64,000 nt of DNA, taken from Auanema rhodensis. Its lineage: Eukaryota; Nematoda; Chromadorea; Rhabditida; Rhabditidae. Below the pieces are notes generated by a model. That model was not told where the DNA came from, made no database searches, and saw nothing but the letters and a program-made list of their open reading frames with translations. The DNA lies in NCBI GenBank assembly GCA_964057225.1, contig OZ059896.1, positions 17,914,501-17,978,500 of the forward strand, given 5' to 3'. Both the position numbers and the translations under genes were made by a program. Of the stretch, positions 1 to 10,840 are shown in pieces; positions within the stretch are counted from its first letter, which is position 1, and each line of letters opens with the position of its first letter.

Positions 1-83
1 TTATATTGGACGATGACGCTTATACAGATAGGTGGCTAGCATCAGGTCTTATCAGCAAAAAGCACATTGAATCTTTCCACTGA
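1..83 (+). CDS. 3' end of an unrecognised gene (partial)
   Basis: Frame 3 is open from the window edge and ends at TGA 81-83, giving 26 residues that end in SGLISKKHIESFH. The other two + frames are closed early (TAG at 37, TGA at 13). The stretch looks coding by codon content and is followed by an AATAAA at 151-156. Too little is present to name the family. The next gene starts 111 bp downstream on the same strand, which would fit a nematode operon. Confidence 0.45.
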   Translation, partial: ILDDDAYTDRWLASGLISKKHIESFH

Positions 84-150
84 AAAAAAGAAAGATTTTG
101 CATGTTTTCTGTCGTTTTAATTTGTATTAGTTATTATTTGCATAATTATA

Positions 151-156
151 AATAAA
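151..156 (+). terminator. poly(A) signal AATAAA of the upstream gene
   Basis: AATAAA lies 68 bp after the stop at 81-83 and 39 bp before the next ATG at 195. Cleavage here would leave only about 20 bp before the next reading frame, so the downstream message would need trans-splicing or a promoter inside the upstream gene. Confidence 0.5.
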
Positions 157-194
157 TTGTTCATAACCATTTTGATGTAATTAAGAATCCAATC

Positions 195-1488
195 ATGGTA
201 GTGCGTAAAGTTTGGTTGATCCCTGTTATGGCTGTTACAACATCCACCTTGGGAATGTTATCCGGGTGAGTTTTTTTATTTCATCCTTGTTCTTATTTAT
301 TTTTGGAGATTTAAATGATTTTTTTGATCATTTAAGCTATTTGATTGGAAATTTAAATGGCCACATACAATCATGGATTCCATTTATAAGGTTTTAAACA
401 ACGCTTTTTTCGTTTAAAATTTGAATTATTGATTATGTTATAGTGATGGTGGTGCTTATGCCCCAGAAAGCTGTATTTTTTCACAATTGTTGAATATTTC
501 CGCATTTTTCTGTAGGATTTAGCTTAAATTCAAAATTTTAATATATACTCTTTCTAGTGATTCTAACATTTTATTTTCGTCATAGACAAACAGTAGAATA
601 TTATGGTCATCGATTACATTGGGAAGGAAATTCGTGAGTACATATAATATTGAATAATCATACAATAATTTATATTTTAAAGCTGGAGAATCAGTTCTTT
701 GATCATCATGTGGATAGGAATATTTAGTGCAATTGCTCTCACAGTTGTTGCCAACTTTCCGGAAACTGAAGCTCTAACTGTACATAACATAGCTGCGGCT
801 GTAACATTTTTGACTCAAATCATTTATGGATGGGGACAAGTTATGATTGGGTGAGAGAAAACTATCCATATGTCTTATCTTCAAATTTAAATAATTTGTT
901 TTAAGTTTTGTGATGATTCCTCGAATGGCTTCTATGTTTGTTAACTTCATCCGTTTAGCTTTGATCATAATTGCTACCACATTTCTTGTATTCCGTCAGC
1001 ACAACTTTTGAATAGTTCGGGAAAAAATTGTTTTTAATTTCAGATGAAGTAACTTTGAATTTACATCCATTCAGTGGGAATTCTACAGTTGGTTATGAAC
1101 CCGTGGCTGACAGAGGATATCATAAAACAGTCAGTTTTCTTGAAATTCTTTATTACAAGTTTAATCTTATAGCTTTCTCCTAATCATACCATAGCCACAA
1201 GTACAGAATGGCTTATGGTATTAGCTTTACAATTCTTTATTCTAACGTTTGTGGCTGAGTTACGATTTGCTTATGCTCATGTACCTCGAATAGTATTCTG
1301 TCGATCAGCATCAGTATTAGGATGCTCTGCTGGTATGTAATGATTAATAATTAATATTATGGAAAAATTATAATTTATTTGATATTTTAGTTCCACAACA
1401 TGTTAAAATTGTACATATTCCATCATCAAATGTTGGACAACATGAAGAAACGCATGAAACTACTGCTATAGATGATAACACACAATAG
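195..1488 (+). CDS. DRAM/Frag1-family multi-pass membrane protein (DRAM2-like)
   Basis: Eight exons join in phase: 195-265, 444-511, 558-633, 695-850, 906-994, 1044-1129, 1173-1332, 1391-1488, giving 267 residues, close to human DRAM1/DRAM2 length. Recognisable family blocks in order are: an N-terminal hydrophobic segment (WLIPVMAVTTSTLGMLSG); the PESCIFSQLLNISAFF stretch equivalent to DRAM PEKCLFGAMLNIAA; VVANFPETEALTVHNIAAA, equivalent to VANFQKTTLFAAHVSGA; a hydrophobic FVNFIRLALIIIATTFLVF; and TSTEWLMVLALQFFILTFVAE, equivalent to the last DRAM helix. About six membrane segments are expected. Family members are lysosomal or endomembrane proteins; DRAM1 is a p53 target linked to autophagy. 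The tail (after about residue 235) is polar and not conserved. Family assignment is by remembered similarity. Confidence 0.82.
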
Positions 1489-1892
1489 CCATATCCGAAG
1501 ATAGAAAATGTATTTGTGTATAATAGTTCAATTACGGGTCATTTGTTGTAATTGTGATGAAATTCTATACTTTCAGTTTTTAATTTCTTTTCATAACAAA
1601 TAAAACATTCAACTATTAACCGACTTTAAACATATTTCTATAGTTGTAGTACGAATTATTTTCTTGGCCACATTTCACCAGCTTGTAGTGCTCTACCACT
1701 TTGATTGTTTAATTTACTTCACATTTTCTATGAATTAGATTTATAATTCTGTAGATATGTTTGTCAATATTTCAATGTTTCAATGATTACAAATAAGAAA
1801 ATTATCTTCAAATTTACAATGAAATAATTTATTTTTTTAATTGTTTTAATTCCTTAGCTTTTAGAGAAACAACCTATAATATGATTAAAAGG
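1489..1892. other. convergent 3' intergenic region
   Basis: No coding potential seen. It holds AATAAA at 1599-1604 for the DRAM-like gene (111 bp after its stop) and, on the minus strand, AATAAA (TTTATT on +) at 1828-1833, about 60 bp past the PINCH stop. The two transcription units converge here. Confidence 0.6.
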
Positions 1893-3574
1893 TTATAAAA
1901 CTATATTTGATTTTATCAAAGTTACCCGTTGGAAATTTTTCGATTTCAAGCATTGTTTACACATTGGTTTATCATCCATACATGCAACTGTATCTGTATA
2001 TTTCAAAGCTTTCCAGCATATCATACAACGGTAACATCCAAGACACCAACTTTTACCAAATATTTTAACGGATGGATCAACAATATTGCCTTGGCAGACA
2101 AAGCATAAATCTGCGAATAACTGAAAGCATGGTTCAAAATTATACGTAGATGATTTTAGTTCAACTTTAAGATAATCAGCTCTACAATATGCTTTTTTAT
2201 TTTTTTCAAAATATTCAGTTCCCATAAAAGGACGTCCACAATGATAGCAACGGAAATGCTGAAAATTAATGTTAAGTTATTTTTAAAAAATTAAAATTTA
2301 AGTCCCTTTTCTTTGATAAATGACTCCTTTTTTAAAAATAGAAATCAAGTTGATTATCTATCATCATTCCTTCTTTCTTTATTTCATCAAAAGTTTAACA
2401 ACTCATGATTTTAACTTCATTCTTCATAGAAAAATAGTTTTGTTATTGAATTTTGAGATAATATGAATTGCTTACATCAACATGGTAATGCTTATCCAAT
2501 GCCAAAATGCTTCGTTCGTTAGCATGATCAATAGGCCTTTTACAATCGGCACAAATGTCTGATTTTAAGTCATAACATCGAGGACAATAGAGCTCGTCAT
2601 CGAGTTCTCTTGCATCTTTGGTTAATGATTTTCTAGCAAACAAATATTTTTTATTTTCTATATCTTTAGACTTACTTGCATCTCTTGCAATTGAAATGAT
2701 ATGCATGATGAAAATCGAATTTACGTCTAAGTAAATCTTCTTCATCAACAATAGTTCGACCTAAATAACAAATATTGAGTATACGTCAAGTTTTATCAAG
2801 CTGCACTTTCAGAAAACAATTACTTACATGTTGAGCATTTATATCGTGGTGTCATTGGTGTTTCCTGTTTGCAATTTATACAAAGCATTCTTCAAAGATT
2901 AAATTAATTTTGTTTTAGAAATCGTCAGACTTACAAGCCATCCACATTCCACACACCAAGTTCCAAGTTATCATCACATTTCATGCAATGAAAGCAATGT
3001 GAATGAAAAGGAGAATTGAAAACAATTTTCACAGCTCCTTCGATTATTTTTTCTAAAATTTTTTGATTTAAAAGTAAAATAAATGTAAAACATTCAAACC
3101 ACATTTTCCACAGACTGGGGCATATAAGGTAAAAAAGTCATGTTTACAATAGAAGCGACCATCAACATTATAAAATTTGTTTTCTTCTAAGATTTCGAAG
3201 CATTGAGCACATCTGTAAATTATATAGTTATAGATATCAAACTAAAAAAATATAAAAAATGAAGTATAAATTATAGTTTTATCCACAATCCATACCGGAA
3301 ACAATGTGAATGAAAGTTTTGACCATCAACGTATACTCTTACTTCAGAATTTTCAAACGGTTTATCACATAAAGAGCATACAGCATATATCCAACTGAAA
3401 TAAGCAAATTCGAGGAAATTGAGGATAGCTTCACAGGAATGCATTACCATCCCCCTATTGAACCCGTAAAACATTGTTGCATTTGTTTTTATCATCTTAC
3501 CTGAACCTGGTGTTTGCACTCATGGTTCCAGACATTTGTCTGAACTCAGAAGAAAGCTGCTCTACCGATGCCAT
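1893..3574 (-). CDS. unc-97: PINCH-type five-LIM-domain adaptor (UNC-97/LIMS family)
   Basis: Multi-exon minus-strand gene. ATG at 3574-3572 begins MASVEQLSSEFRQMSGTMS; stop TAA at 1895-1893. LIM domains are read in order: LIM1 CSLCDKPFENSEVRVYVDG with HSHCFRCAQC joined over an intron, then the YNVDGRFYCKHDF block (about 3120-3210); LIM3 end with KDARELDDELYCPRCYD; LIM4 start ICADCKRPIDHANERS and HFRCYHCGRPFMGTEYF; LIM5 LCFVCQGNIVDPSVKIFG, SWCLGCYRCMICWKAL and MDDKPMCKQCLKS. The order and linkers match PINCH, which has exactly five LIMs. PINCH joins integrin-linked kinase and parvin at integrin adhesions; UNC-97 sits at nematode muscle dense bodies. An intron inside LIM4/5 has no stop, so a continuous reading frame there misleads. 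The paralogue PIN-2 is the alternative. Confidence 0.85.
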
Positions 3575-4414
3575 TCAAGAATGCGAGATAATGAATTGAC
3601 AAAAAATTTGAAGATAATTAGGGAGAAGGAAGGTTTAGAACGTGTCAAGAGAACCTTTTTAATCGATAAGACACATCACAGTTGAATTATTATCAATAGC
3701 TCATGTTGTGGACGGACATGCATAGTTATACATATAACTCTACAAGATTCATATAACCTCCTTCCAATGAACCACAGATAAGCAATTATGCAACCCAGTT
3801 ACAAATCATGCATGACGCACACTGTTAATGAAGCTTTAAAAACAACGTTTTACCATACTTCACAGTTTATCATACATATGCTCAAAAGTTATTTATGAAA
3901 CCAATACTAATGAATAAAGAGCTTAGATTTTAAAAACAATATTTTTGGAACAGAGTATTTTTATCAAATGTTTATTATTATTACGTCAAATTAAGACACG
4001 ATTAAAGTAGAATTGGTCTTGAAAACATTACTATTCTGAAACAGGGAACATGAAATGATCATTTCGCAAACACATATGATGTTTGTATCTATTAAGCCCT
4101 CAATTCGAAAGCAATCCAAAACCAAATGTGAGTAGAGAATAATGCATTATGAGGATCAATAAGGGTATTTACAACCGAAAAAAGGTGATAAATAAGAAAG
4201 AGCTTCAGCTCTAAGAGAATTCGGTAATTTAACTGAGGTAGGAAAATAACAATACATGGAGAAAAGCAGCTATGTTAAAAAAAGAAATTAATAGAATATG
4301 CAACTGAAGAATGAACAAGTGCCATAAAATGAATGATAACCATATGGATGACTAATAGTATACCGGAGAAAAAAAAACTTTCAAAACATGCAATAATGTA
4401 CAGGATATACATAT
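3575..4414. other. intergenic region between PINCH and the SET gene
   Basis: About 840 bp with no supported exon. It should hold the PINCH promoter/5' UTR (minus strand, near 3575-3900) and the 3' UTR of the SET-domain gene. A minus-strand AATAAA (TTTATT at 3971-3976) is the nearest candidate poly(A) signal for the latter. Nothing else stands out. Confidence 0.4.
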
Positions 4415-7400
4415 TTACCAGCGGGATTTTCGTGTCGTTGCCCGATTTAATTGCACATTTGTCGAACTTTGTTCTAAAAGGATCAATGGATAAGAAATAT
4501 TATTTTCAAACAATCGTTACCTCGCCGACTGACTGGTGGAGGGCAAACTGGTAACTGGGTAATTGGTGGAACTTCGTTATCTTGTTTCTTAGGTGAAAAA
4601 CCTATAAAAATAAGTTTAAAAAATTAAGGTTTTGATATATTACAACCTAACCCAAACTCTACAGCCAACCGATCTGCGATAGAGGGCCTTGGTGGTGGCT
4701 TTGGCTGTTCCTCTTCAGCCGCTTTACTCGGCCTCTGTAGTAATCTCAACTTAGACGAAGGCTGTGGTAGCGTCGCTTCTTCTGTTGGTGTAGCAATTTC
4801 TCCATAGATATCCTTTTTTAAAGCATCCACCGATTTTGCAGGTTCAGGAAGCGTGATTGGCATCAAGGTCGTCTGATTCTATATAACCACTTTTAGAGGA
4901 GGGGGAGGAAAGAAAATTCATACAGCTAAATTATCCATAGACGGAATAAAACCCCTCTGCTCTGTGCGAGGAGAATGACCAAGTTCTCCCGATGTAACAC
5001 GAGGTCTCAGTTTTCTATAATCTTCAAGACTAAGCCGTTTAGACTGAAAAAAAAAGAAGAAGCATAAATTCAAAAGTTTATTCAATGAAGTACCGTCTTT
5101 TGAGGTAGTTCTTCTACTTTACTCTTTGAGTCATCTTCTTCCAGTTTAAAATCTGTAAGCTCTTCTGTTACTGAGCCATCTTTGTGTGAAGTAGTAGGAA
5201 CACCTATAAATCAAAACAAGAATAAACAAAAAAAAATAGTATCAAGAGCACTTACCATCAGTGGAATTTGGTAACTCAAAAGGCGTTTCTCCCAGCTTTT
5301 TAAGCACTACCGTCGCAGAGCTCTGGAGTTGAGCTCTTAGCTCAGGGGAGTTCGTAGAATCTTGTGTTTCTGACTTTGCTTCCTCAGAGCAACTGAATCG
5401 TGTTGTTCTACGTCTTTTCTGTGGAGAATTCTGAACAGAAAACGACATTAACTCAAAAAGAAAAACATTTCATACCGAAGTTGTTGGGGTAACAGGTAAA
5501 ACATTAACAACAGTTTTAGCAGCAGCATTTTCAACGGTTTGTGCAGCATGTCTTCTGAGCCATTGTTTCTTTCCTGGGGCAGATGAAAAAGGAATTTCTT
5601 TTGGAGTAGACAGTGCGAACAATGGTGCTGATGTATCTAAGAATGATTACATGCATAGTTATGGTTCGGAAATAGCTTACTCTCTGAACCAGTCTTTTCT
5701 TTTTCACTCAATCTCTTTCTTAGAGTAGGTGTTTTATTGATCTCCATATCTTCCTCTCTCTTGACAACAGGACTTGTAACGAGCTCAGGATCGTCCTCCT
5801 TCTTACTACGACGTCTAGTTGGAGATTCGAAGCCATTTTTGCCAGTACTTTTACGTTTTTCTGCTGATTTAACTTCGATCTTTTTAGCTTTATTAGTTTC
5901 CATAAAAGCTAACTGAGCCTGAATCTTCTTATCTTCTCTACTCTTAAATCATTTATAACTTTTAAAACAAATTGAAAATAAAAACAACATACCGGTTTGT
6001 TTCTATCAGCAGGTAATGTATAATTTACGTCACTCTTATCCATTTCTTTAGCAGCTGATTTTCGGGTCGATCTCGTTAAAATAAGTTCTTCTTTCTATAG
6101 AATGATATAATCAATACTTATAAATTGAAAACGAAATGACAGACCTCCTCTTTGTCAGAATCTTTTTTGCTATCAGAAACGTTAACAGTTTCAACAGCAG
6201 TAGGCAATATATTAGATACTTCTTCTTCACTCTTTTCTTCTTTAACAGAACGAGGCGATTCGACTTCCACCAAAGGCTATAAGAAAAAATAACATACAAA
6301 AACACCAAAGCAAGAAAAGAAAAAAAAGCAAACCTTAAGCTCCTGCTTCGATTTGCGCCCTCTGCCTTTTGGTCGCCCTCTCTTATCACCTTTTTTCTCA
6401 TCCTCAGCGGTATTATCAGAATCCTTAAATATAAAAATTAGAAAAAAACAAAGGTGACAGCAAATTACCTTAATGTTACGATGCCCCAACACATAATTAT
6501 TGCCTGGTTGCAAAAATAGACAGCGATCTCCATCGATGCTGGCGTGTTGCTTACACCAACAATTCTCTCTCATATCATTCACAGCAGTATCAATATCGAA
6601 CGGTATGGTAATCTACAACAAAAACAACTTTCAATATTGAGAATTTTCAGATATTCAAACCTCAGTTCCATCCGCAATAGATTCATTAGCCACTAAGTAA
6701 AGATTGAGTTGTCCATTATTCAAAGAATGCTTAATAGACGTGTTCGGACGACAGCATCTGAGGTTTTCGTGTTAACGTATATATATATATATAAACCTAA
6801 GATCATACCTTCTCGCAAATCGACCTTCCCCGCCTATTTTACTAGCATCGATGCAAATATAGGAATCTTTATGAGAATCATCGGAAGATGATGACTGTAT
6901 TAATCCATCATACAAGACACAGAATCTTTGAAAGCCTTCTTTAGTTCTTTCATCTGGTAGCATAACGTTGCCAATATATTCAATAATTACTTGACCAGCT
7001 TTTACTTCGCGAGTAGCAACCAAACCTGACATACATTTAGTTTTATGTTTAGATTAATTAAAATACAAACCTTCAAGATCTGGTGCTACAATCATATTCG
7101 TGGCACCGTTCTCCAAAAAAACACTCAATTCTTTAAGGTCTGTTCCACTGTTAGGTGTAAGTTCCAGAAGTTGTCTTGCTCTTCGGCTTAGATTGTTCTT
7201 ACCAATCACTGTGTATTTCTTCGAGTAATTGTTAGGCATTTTATGAGTTCTAGATGGTGTGGGTATCTAAAACGTTTTCTATAATTAAAAAAGCTAGCTA
7301 TTTGATATTACCTTTCTAATAACTTCCTTATTACTAACAGAAGCCCGCCGACCTTTTCTGATCGGATGGTGGAAACCAAGCTTTTCCTGCAAGTAATCAT

Positions 7401-10241
7401 GAACAAAGAAGATCTTTAAAATATTTACTTGGATTTGAAGAGCTTGTTCTGTAGTGAACGGTAGCTTGCGAGGATCACAAATATCACACAACCATTTTTC
7501 AGGAAAACTGCTTTCATCATTAATACCATAGCACGGACCGTGTTGCCAAGAACTGAGATAACAAAAAATAAACGAATATAACTGAAAGAAACTTACTTGC
7601 AACGATCACAGCAAACTGTGAGTCCTAAACCGTGGGCAAGACCGCAAACGCATCGAGTAAACCAGGCATCCTATAATAGCGAAATTGCTAAACTACTTGA
7701 GACAAAGCTTTCTCTTACATCATCCTCGTCATCATCTACATGTTCTTGATCTTGATCTTTTGCACCAATATCAGGCTCGGGAACATACTTCTTCTCATGT
7801 TCTATTTCACTTTGCTCTTCAAAGAAAAAAAAATTAAAAAAAAAAAAAAAAAAAACATACTTCGTCGACCCCGCCCCTTAGTTACAGGAACTGGTGTCTC
7901 TATTTTGTTAGTTACTTTCCTGCCTTGTTGGTAAGAGAACCTTGAGTTATTATTAGTATTCCCCAAGCTTCCAAATGATGACACGTGATTATTGAAGTCG
8001 AGCTAAAATATACAGGATTAAAAGAAAAAGGAAATTTTGAATATCTTACATTTGTTCTCGTTGGTGACGCTCCAGGAGGCCTTAAGTGGATATCTTTTGG
8101 ATTAGAATAAGAAAGATTAAATGACTTTGTAGGTGACCCGTTTGTTGCATAAGCACTTTGTGGCGAAGACGAACCAATTGTTCCACTACTATTGCTCAAA
8201 GAATTTCTAGTTCTGCTCTAAAATTCAGAAAAATATTATCAATAATCAAGGCTCTAAATATTACATTAATATTTCCCCGCGGCCTGCCGCGCGCTCGTAT
8301 TGTTTCAAAAGGCACATATTCCGATCCTGCGGATGCAAGAACTTGACTATCTACAACCGGTCTCTCGTACAGTTTTTCCAATTCCTATAATTTATTTAAA
8401 TTGAATGAACTAAATGTGAAAACTAACTATTTGTTTAGTAACTGAAGCAATCTTCGCTTTAACCATTTCTGCGTTGGCATCTTCCAGCCTAGATGTAAAT
8501 TCTATCGATGCAGTATTTGGAGAAAGTGAAAAGTCAGATGACACCTGAAAAAAATAAGCAAATTAAGTCAATTTAAGAAAATTTTACTTTAGTTTGAATC
8601 TGTTTAGTATTATCTTCCATGATATTTTCTGGAAAAGAATGAGGATCAGATGCAGGCACATTAGGACGAGTCGGAGTATTCCGCTATAAACAAAGTTTAA
8701 ATTTCCTTCTATTAGCGTTCTACTTACCACAGGCACATTGGAGTTAGGGGCACTAATATTTATTTGTCTATGAGGAGGGACAGGCTTATTTGGAGGCATT
8801 TTTCGCTGCAGAGAGTTCGGGGTGGATATGAACATTGAGCCCCTAACATCTCCGCGAAGCGGTGAATGTGTGTGACCTACAGCACCATCCATAAAGTGAA
8901 CCTAGAATATGATGAATGAATTATATTCATTAAAACATTCTAAACTTGTTTTCTAGGCGATTGCATAGGGGATCTAAGTATTGTAGAACCAATCGAGGCG
9001 GAATCATCAGAATCATCACGTTTGGTACGAGAATCTTAAATAGGTACAATTATAAAAAAATGATAAATATATTGGCTAACTTCTTGGAGTTATGTTTCTA
9101 TTTCCACAAACAAGCATTGGTGCTGGAGCATTAGCCACCGCGGCTTGACTAGGATCAGCAGCATTGAACTGTGGAGCTGAAGCAGATTGCCTTGTAGGCG
9201 CCACACTACTATGTCGAAACTCTTGCAATCTAAACATAATGGTATTTTCTATTTCTCTAACGTTTAAAAACCTATGGGGTGGTTGATCAATCTTTCGAGG
9301 AGCAACAAGAAATTCTGATGATGTGCCTTGACTTACACCACTAGTCGATAATGTTCGTGGTCTATAGAATAACATTAGATTTAAAAAAAAAAAAATATAA
9401 TATACTTTGGCAAAGTTCCAGTACGAATAGTAGCGGCACGAACACCATCCCCAATAAAGTAATTACCAGGGCTAGTATTCCGGTTACCTGAGAATTGAGA
9501 GTGACCTTCGTGAAAGGTAGACGAATACTCCGCTGTAAACAAACACGACTAAGATATGTCAAACATCATATAGGCATACCCTTTCTGGTGGCCAATCTAA
9601 AACTAGGTTCGGACCTTCGGCGATCATCAACTTCACGAATTAAAGAGCCATGCCTGAATCAAAAAAAAATAATCCAGAATTTAAAAAAAATATAAAACCT
9701 ATTAATATCGCGCGATGTAACACGAGAATGAATTGCGGAATCTAAGAATTAATTTTAATTCAAAATAAATAGAAACAAATGACGTACCAGTTTTCTCAGT
9801 TAATGATATTCCATCTATTGTTTCAAATTTCTTTAACTCTTCAGGATTAGGTTTGTAGCGTTTTGCAGGATCAGGTACATCATAATTATGGTCCTCAAAA
9901 TGGAATCAGTAAAAAAAAAAAGAAAATGAAATTTCTCACAGAATAAGGCAAGCCCATATTCACATTATAATCGAGACCACCATTTTCATCATCATCAGAG
10001 TCGTCTAATCGAACCTGCAGATTATTAACATTAGCGATTGTAAATTATATTCTTTACCGTTTTAATTTCCTCTGATAAATCTGTTGGTACACTCGATATT
10101 CGAACTGGTCCCGTAGTTGAACAAGGCATATCATCAACCAAAACGTTATCAGCTAAATAAACCACAGTACTTAAAAAAGAAAAAAGAAAAATTACATTGG
10201 GCTTCATCTGCACAAGGATTTTGTTCAACTTCTTCAGACAT
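4415..10241 (-). CDS. set-26: PHD finger + SET domain chromatin protein (SETD5/KMT2E, SET-9/SET-26 type)
   Basis: Long minus-strand gene with many short introns. ATG at 10241-10239 (MSEEVEQNPCADEAQ); the proposed last exon ends at TAA 4417-4415 (less certain). The N-terminal part (7700-10240) is low-complexity, rich in S, P, T and D/E, with an AT-hook-like GRPRG core near 8280-8290. A PHD finger follows (about 7480-7670): RCVCGLAHGLGLTVCCDRC, SWQHGPCYGIN, KWLCDICDPRKLP, the C4HC3 pattern. The SET domain (about 6530-7030) has ATREVKAGQVIIEYIGNVML, CIDASKIGGEGRFARRCCRPN, LYLVANESIADGTEITIPFD and a post-SET-like CWCKQHASIDGDRC. A PHD directly before a SET with RR-C-x-PN instead of NHSCxPN marks the MLL5/SETD5 subfamily. 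A second AT hook (KRGRPKGRGRK) follows at about 6350-6390, then a charged tail. Probably a nuclear reader of methylated H3K4 acting in gene repression; nematode relatives affect lifespan and germline. Confidence 0.82.
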
Positions 10242-10840
10242 TGTCAGACTATAAGCCGTAATTGAAAGGCAACGCTATCATCAAGAAGAGCTCAGGTATC
10301 GCCAGCGAGAAAAGAACTAAAAAATACATCATGTTTAGCATGAAATCGAAACATAAAAAATAAACATTAACTAGAACAATTTTGAAAATTATTTTAAGTT
10401 TATAAAACAAATATAAGAAAATGGGAAACGTAATTTAAAAATATGCAAATATTTCCCAATATTATACAGTATTTAAAAAAATTTTTAATAATCACTATTC
10501 CGTGTAATTTAAAATTAATAAAAACAACTATTTTTATACGTATTTGAAACAGTATCTGTCCCAGCTTCCTTGGCAGACTTCCAACAGCCTTCGCGTGATT
10601 AATAGAGGTCCTAACACGATCGCACACTCGTTGAAAATTGGCGATAGTCCAAAGTTATCTTAGTTGAATAAAACTTAACTTTTTTAAAATTAAAATATTA
10701 TAACTATTCCGGTACGGTATTTTTGCATAACTTTCTCAAAAATCCGGTAATACAATAAATAAATAAAATTATTCTAGAAACAATCTAGGGCAGGAGTATT
10801 ATAATTATTACAAAATCTATCAAATTTATATAAATTTCAG
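10242..10840. promoter_or_regulatory. shared divergent upstream region of the SET gene and NOL10
   Basis: About 600 bp between two divergent ATGs (10241 minus, 10841 plus). It is AT-rich with a more complex island at about 10550-10640. No exon is supported; small open frames here (for example 10400-10627 minus) are hydrophobic AT-rich translations with no family resemblance. Likely a bidirectional promoter. Confidence 0.45.
10832..10840 (+). promoter_or_regulatory. NOL10: probable trans-splice acceptor directly before the NOL10 ATG
   Basis: AAATTTCAG ends at 10840 and the NOL10 ATG begins at 10841, with no space between. A polypyrimidine-CAG acceptor touching the start codon, preceded by AT-rich sequence, is the usual nematode spliced-leader acceptor. 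A cis-intron with an upstream non-coding exon would look the same. Confidence 0.55.

Noticed and set aside
4333-4554. 73-codon + strand frame
   Set aside because: It overlaps the last two exons of the minus-strand SET gene, shows AT-driven composition and resembles nothing known.
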